Translations under genes and position numbers: made by a program | Source of the DNA: JAOPZW01 sp963789015 | GTDB taxonomy: Bacteria > Actinomycetota > Thermoleophilia > Solirubrobacterales > Solirubrobacteraceae | Direction: 5' to 3' | Length of the DNA stretch: 64,000 nucleotides | Assembly: GCA_963789015.1 (NCBI GenBank) | Contig: CAWBIU010000001.1 | Location: 248,001 to 312,000, forward strand | The notes under the pieces: generated by a model | Seen by the model: the letters and a program-made list of their open reading frames with translations, nothing else | Database searches by the model: none | What the model was told of the DNA's origin: nothing | Shown here: positions 38,945-47,606 of the stretch, in pieces | Position numbering within the stretch: position 1 is the first letter of the stretch | Layout: the number at the start of each line of letters is the position of its first letter

Positions 38945-39916
38945 TCAGGAACGGGCGGCGGAGGCCGGCGCGCCGCCGGCGCCCAGCGCGGACGCGCGCG
39001 CCGGCTCACGGCGCGGCGAGCCCGCCTGGACGGCGGTCAGCACGATCCCGACCCACAGCAGCGTGGCCAGGGCGACGTGCACCCAGACCGCCTCGGCCGG
39101 CAGCTCGAGCCGGTACTGGGCGATCCCGAGCACGCCCTGGGCGGCCAGCAGCAGGCAGACCCGCGTGAGGCGGTGGCGCAGCGCGTCGTCGGCGCCGCGC
39201 CGCCGGGCCAGGAGCCACGTCGCGACCGCGGCGACGCCGAGCAGCGTGGCCAGCAGGCCGTGGCGGTTGATGAGCCACGACACCGTGTCGGCGCCGCGGA
39301 AGTCGAGTCGGTTGACGGTGTCGCCGGTGCCCGACCCGCCCGCGTGCGGGCCGGCCGCGGTCGCCGCCGTGCCCGCGAAGATCGTCACCGCGCCGAGCGC
39401 GAACAGGCCCCAGGCGGCGCGCGCCGTGGCGACGTCGCCGCCGCGCTCGCCGGGCGTCCAGCCCGGCCGCGCGCGCCACGTCAGCGCGCCGGAGGCGACG
39501 AGGATGACCATCGACAGCGCGTAGTGGGACATGACCCAGCCGGGCGCGAGGCCGTACCAGACCGTCATCCCGCCGAGGACGGCCTGGCCGAGGACGCCGA
39601 GCGGCAGCAGGACCCCGAGGATCGCCAGGTCGCGCCGGAACGGCGTGCGGAAGAACGCGAGCAGGCCCGCGGCCGCGGCGGCGAAGCCGACGATGCTCGT
39701 CAGCATGCGGTTGCCGAACTCGATGAACGAGTGGCTGCCGGTCTCGGCCACGAAGCGCCCGTCGTGGTAGCAGTTTGGCCAGTCCGGGCAGCCGAGGCCG
39801 GAGCCCGTCACGCGCACCGCCGCGCCGGTGAAGACGATCAGCGTCAGCGCGATCAGCGCCGCGGTGCTGACGAGGAAGTAGACGCGCGGGCTGACGACGG
39901 GACGGCGGAGGCGCAT
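38945..39916 (-). CDS. ctaA: Haem A synthase (CtaA/COX15)
   Basis: 323 residues from ATG 39916; the frame extends upstream but hydrophilically. Eight hydrophobic segments are visible. The extracellular loop CPDWPNCYHDG holds the cysteine pair found in Gram-positive CtaA. Haem-ligand histidines lie in HSFIEFGNRMLTS, SHYALSMVILV, NRHGLLATLLG and WVHVALATLLW, and GPHAGGSGTGD is characteristic. It oxidises haem O to haem A for cytochrome oxidase. No other cytochrome oxidase gene is adjacent. Confidence 0.93.
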   Translation of the reverse strand: MRLRRPVVSPRVYFLVSTAALIALTLIVFTGAAVRVTGSGLGCPDWPNCYHDGRFVAETGSHSFIEFGNRMLTSIVGFAAAAAGLLAFFRTPFRRDLAILGVLLPLGVLGQAVLGGMTVWYGLAPGWVMSHYALSMVILVASGALTWRARPGWTPGERGGDVATARAAWGLFALGAVTIFAGTAATAAGPHAGGSGTGDTVNRLDFRGADTVSWLINRHGLLATLLGVAAVATWLLARRRGADDALRHRLTRVCLLLAAQGVLGIAQYRLELPAEAVWVHVALATLLWVGIVLTAVQAGSPRREPARASALGAGGAPASAARS

Positions 39917-39977
39917 GCGCGCTGAAGGATAGGCGGCGGACGCGAGGCGGACGGCGGCGCGGCTACGCTGCCCGGGA

Positions 39978-40547
39978 ATGCGCCGACTGCCAACCCGGCT
40001 GGATGGACTCGTCCTGCTCGAGCCCACCGCCCACGGCGACGACCGCGGGTTCTTCGTCGAGAGCTACCGCGAGAACGTGTGGGCCGAGAACGGCGTGCCC
40101 GCGGGCTTCGTGCAGGACAACCACTCGCGCTCGCGCCGCGGCGTGGTGCGCGGGATGCACGTCTCGGTCGGCGCCGGCCAGGCCAAGCTCGTGCGCTGCG
40201 CGCGGGGGCGGATCTGGGACGTCGCGGTCGACGTGCGTCGCGAGTCGCCGACCTACGGCCAGTGGGAGGCCCACGAGCTCGACGACGACGGGCTGCGCGA
40301 GCTCTACATCCCGGTCGGCTTCGCGCACGGCTTCTGCGTGCTCAGCGACGTGGCCGACGTCGTCTACAAGTGCTCGACGTACTACGACCCGGCCGTCGAG
40401 CGCGGCTTCCGCTGGGACGACCCCGAGGTCGGGATCGACTGGCCCCGCGACGTCGAGTGGCAGGTCTCCGCCCGCGACACGCAGGCGCCGCCGCTGCGGG
40501 AGCTCGCGCCCGAGCTCTCGTTCGGCATCCAGGCGTCGCTACCGTGA
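39978..40547 (+). CDS. rmlC: dTDP-4-dehydrorhamnose 3,5-epimerase-like protein
   Basis: 189 residues. It shows the RmlC cupin pattern: HGDDRGFFVESYRE, VQDNHSRSRRGVVRGMH (with the catalytic histidine), IPVGFAHGFCVLSD, VVYKCSTYYDP and WDDPEVGIDWP. It epimerises C3 and C5 of dTDP-4-keto-6-deoxyglucose on the way to dTDP-rhamnose. RmlA, B and D are not in the window, so the other steps are elsewhere. It is the first gene of a polysaccharide export block, and its stop overlaps the start of the wzt-like gene (GTGA). Confidence 0.88.
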   Translation: MRRLPTRLDGLVLLEPTAHGDDRGFFVESYRENVWAENGVPAGFVQDNHSRSRRGVVRGMHVSVGAGQAKLVRCARGRIWDVAVDVRRESPTYGQWEAHELDDDGLRELYIPVGFAHGFCVLSDVADVVYKCSTYYDPAVERGFRWDDPEVGIDWPRDVEWQVSARDTQAPPLRELAPELSFGIQASLP

Positions 40548-41824
40548 CCGGGGACATGGCGATCGGGCAGCCCACGGACGATCCCGCCGTCGTCGTCGAC
40601 AACGCGACGAAGACGTTCACGATCCCCCACGAGCGCGCCCACACCCTCAAGGAGCGCGCGCTGCACCCGTTCCGGCGCACCGGCGCCGATCGCCTCGAGG
40701 CGCTGCGCGACGTGTCCTTCAGCGTCACCCGCGGGGAGTTCTTCGGGATCGTCGGGCGCAACGGCTCGGGCAAGAGCACGCTGCTGAAGTGCCTGGCCGG
40801 GATCTACGCCGCCGACGCCGGCGACATCCGCATGGCCGGGCGCCTGTCGACCTTCATCGAGCTCGGCGTCGGCTTCAACCCCGACCTCGCCGCGCGCGAC
40901 AACATCGTCATGAACGCGGTCATGCTCGGGCTGTCGCCGTCGGCCGCCCGCGCGCGCGTGGACAGCGTGATCGAGTTCGCCGAGCTCGAGGACTTCACCG
41001 ACCTCAAGCTCAAGAACTACTCGTCGGGCATGCACGTCCGGCTCGCGTTCTCGGTGATGATCCAGGTCGACGCCGACATCCTGCTCATCGACGAGGTCCT
41101 CGCCGTCGGCGACGCCTCGTTCCAGCAGAAGTGCTTCGACGTCTTCAACCGACTGCGCGACGAGGGCAAGACGATCCTGTTCGTCACCCACGACATGGGC
41201 GCCGTCGAGCGCTTCTGCCACCGCGCGATGCTGCTCGAGCGTGGCGAGGTCGTCGCGATGGGCGAGCCGCAGGACGTCGCCGCACGCTACCTCGAGCTGA
41301 ACTTCAACCGCGAGGTGTCCAAGGGCCCGGACGAGAGCGGCCTGCCGCCGCGCGCCGGCGACGGCAAGGCGCGCGCGATCGAGCTGTGGGTCGAGAACGA
41401 GGCGGGCGTGACGAAGAACGTCGTCATGCAGGGCGAGCGCTGCGTCTGCAAGCTGCGCGTGCGCTTCGACGAGACCGTCGACGACCCGTCGTTCGCGATC
41501 AGCTGGGTCAACGAGTTCCACCAGAACCACCTGACGGCGGCGACGGCGCTGCGCCAGGAGCGCACCGGCCGCTTCGAGGCGGGCGAGGAGGTCCTCCTCA
41601 GCGTCGCCTTCGACAACGTGCTGCGCCCCGGGCGCTACGAGCTCTCCACGCTCATCGCCCACCGCGGCAGCGGCTCGGACCTCATCGACCGCTGGGAGCG
41701 GCGCGTGTCGATCGTCGTGGTCGGCACGCTGGCGACCGGCGGCATGGTCGACCTCCCCGTCGAGATGACGCTCGAGCGCGTGGCCGCCGGCGAGGGCCGC
41801 CCGTCGGCGGAGCTGCTCTCGTGA
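40544..41824 (+). CDS. wzt: Polysaccharide ABC exporter ATPase (Wzt-like)
   Basis: 426 residues from GTG 40544; ATG 40556 is an alternative. Walker A GRNGSGKST near residue 70, signature YSSGMHVRL and Walker B ILLIDEVLAVGD mark the Wzt/TagH group. After residue about 265 comes a Wzt-type C-terminal beta domain (IELWVENEAGV to ISWVNEFHQN and SVAFDNVLRPGRYELS), which in Gram-negatives recognises the modified end of the O-antigen. It is coupled by a four-base overlap to the Wzm-like permease. Together they would export a lipid-linked glycan across the membrane. Confidence 0.93.
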   Translation: MTGDMAIGQPTDDPAVVVDNATKTFTIPHERAHTLKERALHPFRRTGADRLEALRDVSFSVTRGEFFGIVGRNGSGKSTLLKCLAGIYAADAGDIRMAGRLSTFIELGVGFNPDLAARDNIVMNAVMLGLSPSAARARVDSVIEFAELEDFTDLKLKNYSSGMHVRLAFSVMIQVDADILLIDEVLAVGDASFQQKCFDVFNRLRDEGKTILFVTHDMGAVERFCHRAMLLERGEVVAMGEPQDVAARYLELNFNREVSKGPDESGLPPRAGDGKARAIELWVENEAGVTKNVVMQGERCVCKLRVRFDETVDDPSFAISWVNEFHQNHLTAATALRQERTGRFEAGEEVLLSVAFDNVLRPGRYELSTLIAHRGSGSDLIDRWERRVSIVVVGTLATGGMVDLPVEMTLERVAAGEGRPSAELLS

Positions 41825-42681
41825 GCGTCGCCGCGCCCGACGGCGCGCCCGTCCTGCAGCCGATCCGCGGGCCCTCGGCGCTCGCCGGCGACCCGCGCCG
41901 CTTCGCGCACCTGACGTGGACGCTGGCGGTGCAGGAGTTCAAGCTGCGCTTCTTCGGCTCGGTGCTCGGCTACCTGTGGCAGGTCATGCGCCCGCTGATG
42001 CTCTTCGGCGTGCTCTACGTCGTGTTCACGCAGTTCGTGGACATCAGCGACCACAAGCTGTACCCCGCCTCGCTGCTGCTCGGGATCGTCCTGTTCACCT
42101 TCTTCGCCGAGGCGACGTCGGGCGCGGTGAGCTCCGTCGTCGACCGCGAGCAGCTGGTGCGCAAGATCCACTTCCCGCGGCTGGCGATCCCGATGTCGGT
42201 CGTGCTCACGGCGGGCTTCAACCTGCTGCCCAACCTGCTCGTCGTCTTCATCTTCGGCGCCGCGCTCGGCGTGTCGCCGGGGGTCGCGTGGCTCGAGCTG
42301 CCGGTCCTCATCGCGATCCTGACGATCTTCTCGATCGGCATCGCGGCGCTGCTGTCGGCGCTCTTCGTGCGCTTCCGCGACCTGCGCCCGATCTGGGACG
42401 TCGCGCTCCAGATCATCTTCTACGGCTCGTTCATCATCGTGCCCTTCGAGACGGTCTTCGAGCGCTTCCCGTCGCTGTCGCAGGCGCTGCTGTTCAACCC
42501 GCTGGCGGCGATCGTCCAGCAGGCACGGCACGCGGTCATCGACCCGGAGCTCGCCGGCGCGGCGACGGCGATGGGCGGCACGGCGCGGTTGCTGATCCCG
42601 CTCGGGCTGGTCGTCGGCGTGTGCGCTCTGGGCCTGTGGGTCTTCGACCGCGAGGCCCCGCGGATCGCCGAGGACCTCTAG
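41821..42681 (+). CDS. wzm: Polysaccharide ABC exporter permease (Wzm-like, ABC-2)
   Basis: 286 residues from GTG 41821, overlapping the wzt stop. Pattern of the ABC-2 family: TLAVQEFKLRFFGSVLGYLW, then RPLMLFGVLYVVF, six hydrophobic segments, and VDREQLVRKIHFPRLAIP between segments two and three. The C-terminal LLFNPLAAIVQQARH is typical of O-antigen and teichoic-acid exporters. It pairs with the upstream ATPase. The gene is followed by an 800-bp stretch of decayed sequence. Confidence 0.92.
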   Translation: MSVAAPDGAPVLQPIRGPSALAGDPRRFAHLTWTLAVQEFKLRFFGSVLGYLWQVMRPLMLFGVLYVVFTQFVDISDHKLYPASLLLGIVLFTFFAEATSGAVSSVVDREQLVRKIHFPRLAIPMSVVLTAGFNLLPNLLVVFIFGAALGVSPGVAWLELPVLIAILTIFSIGIAALLSALFVRFRDLRPIWDVALQIIFYGSFIIVPFETVFERFPSLSQALLFNPLAAIVQQARHAVIDPELAGAATAMGGTARLLIPLGLVVGVCALGLWVFDREAPRIAEDL

Positions 42682-42879
42682 TGGGTGGCTGAGCCGCGGC
42701 GCTGCAGGACCCGCCGGGAGTCGGACAGGTGACCTCGAGCAGGAACTTGCCGAGCTCGCGGGCTGGATGTAGTCGGCGACCGTCCGACGGCCGCGCGATG
42801 CCCCTCCTCGACGGCGCGCAGCATGCCGCGCATCCAGCCGGGGTCGGCAGGCGCATGCCATCGATGTCCATCCTGCAGC
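42682..42879. other. Gene-free stretch with possible coding remnants
   Basis: Short open stretches on both strands (for instance LEQELAELAGWM near 42730 on the plus strand) suggest decayed coding DNA, but no family can be assigned. It separates the wzm-like gene from the methyltransferase remnant and may be the eroded N-terminal part of that same gene. Confidence 0.35.
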
Positions 42880-43505
42880 CGGCGTTGACCGCCGGAGGCG
42901 TCGCTGGGATCTCGGACTGCAGCGAGGGCTGGTTCGCGCAGCGACTGGCTCGAGTGGGGCGCCGACCGCGTCATGCGCGCTGTCGTCGATGAGCAGAGCA
43001 GGACCTCCGGCGCGCGGAAATCATGCGGGACCGCGCGGGCGATCCCGGCCGACGCGGATCGAATTCCGACTCGCGAGCGCGTATGACGTCGCCGACCTCG
43101 GACGTTTCGCGGTCGTGCTCTGTCTCGGCCTGATTTATCACCTCGAGGAGCCGATCCGTGCGCTCCGCGTCGCCCGCACGCTGACGAGCCGCATCTGTCT
43201 GGTCGACGACGCAGGCGACGCCTGCCGAGGCGCCCGGTGCACGTGGGGCGCGCAGGCGAATGTCTCGAGAACCTCGGCAGTCTGGCGACGCGTGCTCGAC
43301 GCCAGATGCCGATCGAGGAGCTGAACCCGATCGCGTCACATGGCGAGGTGCTCAGCTTCGATTCGCAACGCGCCGCACTCATTGAAGGGATGACCTTCGT
43401 CATCGGGATCCGGCCCGCGGACGTCGTCCAACCGCCGTCGGACGCCAACCTGCAGTACGCCGCCGGCGGACCGGCTCGTCGAGCCGCTGCTCGATCGGGC
43501 GCCTG
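42880..43505 (+). pseudogene. Remnant of a class I SAM-dependent methyltransferase
   Basis: Recognisable pieces occur in order but in different frames: DCSEGWFAQR (motif I region, near 42920), a broken EWGADRV, then EFRLASAYDVADLGRFAVV and LCLGLIYHLEEPIRALRVAR (43065-43170) with TLTSRICLVDD, and later LNPIASHGEVLSF and PSDANLQYAAG (43323-43460). These match the body and C-terminus of a sugar-locus methyltransferase of about 250 residues. Several unrelated frame changes and a less GC-biased third position indicate genuine decay. Its end overlaps the C-terminal end of the glycosyltransferase gene on the other strand. Confidence 0.65.
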
Positions 43506-45583
43506 AACGTCGAGCGGTGTCGATCACAGCCGGGCCCGTGCCGGTCGGCGCGGCCAGGCTCCCGCGGCGGTCGGCGACCTCGTTCAGGAATGCCTCGAGC
43601 GCGTCGATGCGCAGCTCCCAGGCGTAGTCCTGGGCGGTCCTGCGCCCCTCCTCGCCGAGGCGCTCGCGCAGGGCCGGGTCGCCGACGAGCCGCGCGATCG
43701 CGTCGCGCACGGCGCTCTCGGTCGGCTCTGGCATCAGGCAGTTCTCCTCGTCGCGGCAGAAGTCGCGGTTGCCGTGGGCGTCGGTGCAGACGACGGCGCC
43801 GCCGGTGGCCATCGCCTCGAGCGCGGGCAGGCAGAAGCCCTCGTGGGTCGAGGTCTGGACGAACACCGTGGCCTGGTTGAAGAGCTCGTTGACGCCCTCG
43901 TCGCTGGGGCCGGTGACGTAGGTCGCGCCGCTGGCGGGGCCGAGCTCGGGCTCGATCCCGAACAGGGTCAGCTCGGGGCGCGGCTCGGGCAGCGACCGGT
44001 AGGCGCGCAGGGTCAGCGGCAGGTTCTTGAGCGGGTTCGTGCGCCCGAGCGCGAGCACCATGTCGTCGCGTCGCGTGGCCTCGGGCAGCGGCCGGAACGT
44101 CTCGAGGTCGATCCCCGGCGGCATGAGCACGGCGTCGTTGCCGAGCTCCCGCAGCCGCTCGCGGTTCCAGCCCGAGATCGTCATGTAGCGGAACTCGGAG
44201 CGGTAGCCGGCGAGGACGTGGTGGCGCATGCGCTCGTCCTCGGGGTAGTAGCTCGTCTCGATGTCCTGCACGAAGAACACCGGGATGCCGTTCAGGACGC
44301 GACGCCTGCCAGACCGGCGCGGCGGTGTTCCACCACGTCGCGACCTTGATCGCGTCCTCCTGCGCCATCGCGCGCGCGAGCTCCTCGTAGGTCTCGAACG
44401 TCGACACGGGAGCCTTCAGCGGGAACCAGTCGGGCTGGCCGCCGAGCGAGTACAGGCGGACGTCGTGGCCGCGCTCGAGCAGGCGGTTGAGGTGCTCGAA
44501 GATGTCGCGGTGGCCGCCGCCGACGCCGGTGTCCTCGGTCACGTAGATGACGCGCAGCGCGCCGCTCTCGGTACGCACGTCGCGGTCGTCGAAGGTCGTC
44601 CCCCAGCGCGCCCAGAAGCGGTCCTGCGAGGTCTGCTCGCGCTCGCCGACCTGGGTGCCGCGCGACACCGACTCCTTGTGCACGAGCGTCGCGGCCGGGT
44701 TGTAGAGCGTCGCGGAACCCGGCCTCCCACGCGCGCAGGCACCAGTCGACGTCCTCGTAGGCCATCGGGTAGCGCTCGTCGAGCAGGCCGATGCGCTCGA
44801 TCACGTCGCGCCGCACGTACATGCACGCGCCGGTCACGGCGAGGCAGTCGCCGGCCACGTTCGGCGGGACCGTGCGTCGGCGGGCGCGAAGCGGTAGCGG
44901 TGGTCGAACCACTGCGGCGCGCCCATGTTGCGGTGCACGCCGGCGTGCTGGATGCGTCCGTCGGGATAGAGCAGCCTGGCGCCCACGATGCCGACGTCGT
45001 GCGTCGGTGTAGGCGGCGCTCTGCAGGCTGGCGAGCCAGCTTCGGCCGCGCGACGACGTCGGAGTTCAGCAGCACGACGTCGTGCCGGGGGTCGGCCGCG
45101 CGCAGGCCGCGGTTGGCGTTGGCCGCGAAGCCGGCGTTCTCCTCGCCGAGGATCAGCCGGATCCCCTTGATCTCCTTGCAGCCGTGCGACGTGCTCCGGC
45201 GCGCTGCCGTCGTCGGCGACGACGATCCGCACCTTGCGCGACGAGGTCGTCTTCCTGATGCTCCCGATCGCCGCGATGAGGTCGTCGGGCGGGCCGTAGG
45301 TCGGGATGACGACGGTCACCGGGCGGCCGTGGGCGCGATACCAGGCCGCGGCGCGCGACTGCTCCTTCTCGATCGCCGTGCCCGCCACCGACAGGCGGTG
45401 ACGCAGCGGAGTGAAGCGCAGCGGGAAGGTGGCGGCGCGGAAGAGCAGCTCGCGCGGCCCGAGGTAGCGGTAGGTGAGCTGCACGCGGCGCCACAGCGTC
45501 AGCGGGCGGCTCTGGAGCATGTCGTCGATCGCCTGCTCGGGCGTCGTCTCCTCGGGGGATCGGTCGGGCGGGACGTCGGTCAT
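43336..45583 (-). CDS. Fused GT2-GT4 glycosyltransferase (six frame breaks as written)
   Basis: From ATG 45583 a family-2 domain is seen: VTVVIPTYGPPDDLIAAIGS, IVVADDGSAPEHV, ENAGFAANANRGL, VVLLNSDVV, YPDGRIQHAGVHRNMG and PMAYEDVDWCLRAWEAGF. Without a stop it runs into a family-4 domain: VIYVTEDTGVGGGHRDIFEH, FFVQDIETSYYPEDER, LMPPGIDLETFRPL, VLALGRTNPLKN and STHEGFCLPALEAMATG. The frame changes near 45178, 45039, 45002, 44874, 44708 and 44299; each is repaired by restoring GC units, giving one protein of about 750 residues. It probably adds two successive sugars to the glycan. The last 55 or so residues read antisense into the methyltransferase remnant, so the true C-terminus is uncertain. 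It overlaps the upstream gene by ATGA. Confidence 0.8.
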
Positions 45584-46573
45584 CGTGGTCCGGTGTCGGT
45601 GTCGGCGGGGACGAAGGTGGCGCGGCGCTCGAGGGACAGGCGCCGGCGCAGGCCGGGACGCAGGCGGTCGGCGCGCGTGCCGAGGACGGCGCCGGCGTAG
45701 CGGGCGGCGTGGTGGCCGGCCGAGGAGAGCGCCTCGCCGAGCAGCCGCGGCCCACCGGCGCCGGCGGCGCGCACGTAGCGCACGTCGGCCTTGACCTGGC
45801 CGCTGATCGCGGCGCGCATCGCGCTCACGCCGACGGGCTGCGTGTAGCCGTAGACCTCGCGCAACGCCCGCCACTCGTCGAAGGAGCGGCGCAGCTGCTC
45901 GCCGCAGGGTGTAGTCGTGCGAGTGCACGACCGCGGCCTGCGGCATGTAGGCCTTCGCGTAGCCGGCGGAGAGCATGTCGAGGGCGAGTTGGTGGTCTTC
46001 GGCGTAGGGGATGGCTCGGTAGGGCACCCGCTGCCACGCCGCCTTGGCGACGCAGCCGTTGGCGTCCGTGAAGAACGCGCGAGGACCGAGGAGCCGCCGG
46101 GGCGCGAGGCCGCGCTCGTGCTCCTCGAGCCGGTCGACCCGCGGCTGCCCGTCAGGCGAGAACGACCGGAACCACGAGTCTAGCTCCCGCCGGACCTGGG
46201 CCGAGGCGTCCTCCTGGGCGCGGTAGGGCCCGAAGCTCAGCGCGACGTCGGGCGCAAGGTCGAAGCCGCGCAGCAGCTCGGCGAGCCATGTCGGCGAGGC
46301 GGGCACCGCGTCCTGGGTGAGCAGCACCACGTGCTCGCCGGCCGCGCGCTCGACGAGCAGGTTGCGCGTCGCGCCGTGGGAGAACTCCTCGGGGCGGATC
46401 ACGAAGACGGTCGCGCCGTGCTCGCGCGCGATCTCCGGCGAGCCGTCGCTCGAGCTCGAGTCGCAGACGAGGATCTCGACCTCGGCGTCGACCTCCTGCT
46501 CGTGGACGGCGGAGAGCACGCGGGGCAGCGTGTCCGCGCCGTTGCGGACCGGCAGCGCCACGGTGACGGTCAC
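45580..46573 (-). CDS. Family 2 glycosyltransferase (frameshifted as written)
   Basis: About 331 residues once joined. From GTG 46573: VTVTVALPVRNGADTLPRVL, EILVCDSSSSDGSPEIAREH, GATRNLLVERAAGEHVVLLTQDAVPAS and TDANGCVAKAAWQRVPYRAIP with the acidic YAEDHQLALDM. The frame breaks at 45901 between HDYTLRR and QLRRSFDEWR, and the C-terminal part (LREVYGYTQPVGVSAMRAA) continues in the other frame. This N-terminal pattern is found in rhamnosyltransferases, which would fit RmlC nearby. It is coupled by four-base overlaps to the methyltransferase upstream and the GT2-GT4 gene downstream. Confidence 0.85.
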
Positions 46574-47535
46574 GAGGAGCGGCCCTTGACCTTGCGCAGG
46601 GGCTTGGTGATCCGCCACGAGACGGAGCCGGCGATCCGGTCGAGCGTCGCGTGGAGCTCCTCGTTCTGGCGCTCGGCCTCGCGGGCGCGCGCCTCCCACT
46701 CCTGCTGGTTGACCTCGGCCCGGTGGGCGCGGGCCTCCCACTCCTTGTGGATGCGACCGGCCTCGGCGGCGGCGTGATGGGCCTCGTAGATGCCCGACAG
46801 CACCGTCACGCCGGCGTCCAGCGCGGGCAGGTCGCGGGGGCCGCAGAGGGCGAGGCAGTACAGCGCCCGCCCGGGCTCGGCGCCGGCGACCTTGCGAACC
46901 TCGGCGGGCACCGGGGTCGCCGGATCGGCGAGCCGGAGCTCCGGCGCGTCGAGCACCGCCGAGGCGAGGAAGTTCTGCTGGTAGAGCGGGCGGACGGCGG
47001 CGAAGCGGTCGGTGAGCGCGCGGTTGAACTCGGCCGGCGTCAGCTCGCGCAGGTGGAACGGGTTGTCGACGAGGTACTCGTCCACGTTCGGCGTCGAGAC
47101 GATCAGCAGGCCGTCGTCGCCGAGGATCCGCGCGAACTCCGAGAGCGCCTTCTCGGGGTCGGCGACGTGCTCGATCGTCTCGAAGGAGACGATCAGGTCG
47201 AAGTCGCCGGGCGCGAACGGCAGGTCGGTGACGTCGGCGGTGCGGACGTCGAGGCCGTAGCGGCCGCGCGCGTGCTCGACGGTCGCCCCGTCGACGTCGA
47301 CGCCGACGACCGCGCTCGCCCCGGCGGCGGCGAGCAGCGCGCTGCCGTAGCCCTCGCCGCAGGCGGCGTCGAGCACGCGCCGCCCGGGCGCGAGGCGGGC
47401 GGCGAGCAGGTAGCGGGCCATGTGCTCGGCGTGCACGAGCTCGCCCCGGTAGGCCTCTGGGACGAGGCGCTCGCCGGTGGCCTCCAGCCCGGGCGCGGCG
47501 CCCGGGTGGCCGCTGGTGTCGGCGGGACCGGACAC
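46570..47535 (-). CDS. SAM-dependent methyltransferase with C-terminal coiled coil
   Basis: 321 residues from GTG 47535 (an earlier start at 47571 is possible). Class I motifs: VLDAACGEGYGSALLAAAG, VVGVDVDGATVEHAR, FDLIVSFETIEHVADPE and ILGDDGLLIVSTPN. After about residue 250 a coiled coil rich in Glu/Ala/Arg (RIHKEWEARAHRAEVNQQEW) leads to the end phrase SVSWRITKPLRKVKG, often seen at the end of glycan-locus glycosyltransferases and methyltransferases. Likely methylates a sugar or caps a chain end, with the coiled coil setting chain length as in WbdD; the last point is inference. First gene of a three-gene minus-strand operon. Confidence 0.88.
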   Translation of the reverse strand: MSGPADTSGHPGAAPGLEATGERLVPEAYRGELVHAEHMARYLLAARLAPGRRVLDAACGEGYGSALLAAAGASAVVGVDVDGATVEHARGRYGLDVRTADVTDLPFAPGDFDLIVSFETIEHVADPEKALSEFARILGDDGLLIVSTPNVDEYLVDNPFHLRELTPAEFNRALTDRFAAVRPLYQQNFLASAVLDAPELRLADPATPVPAEVRKVAGAEPGRALYCLALCGPRDLPALDAGVTVLSGIYEAHHAAAEAGRIHKEWEARAHRAEVNQQEWEARAREAERQNEELHATLDRIAGSVSWRITKPLRKVKGRSS

Positions 47536-47606
47536 GGGCTGGACGGTACAGGCGACCGCTCGGGCGGGCATGGCCGGTGGGGGCGGCCGCTACCCTCCCC
47601 GCCCGG

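Noticed and set aside
42678..43448. A 256-codon minus-strand frame over the methyltransferase remnant
   Set aside because: The plus strand carries ordered methyltransferase motifs over the same bases; the minus-strand translation has no recognisable domain.
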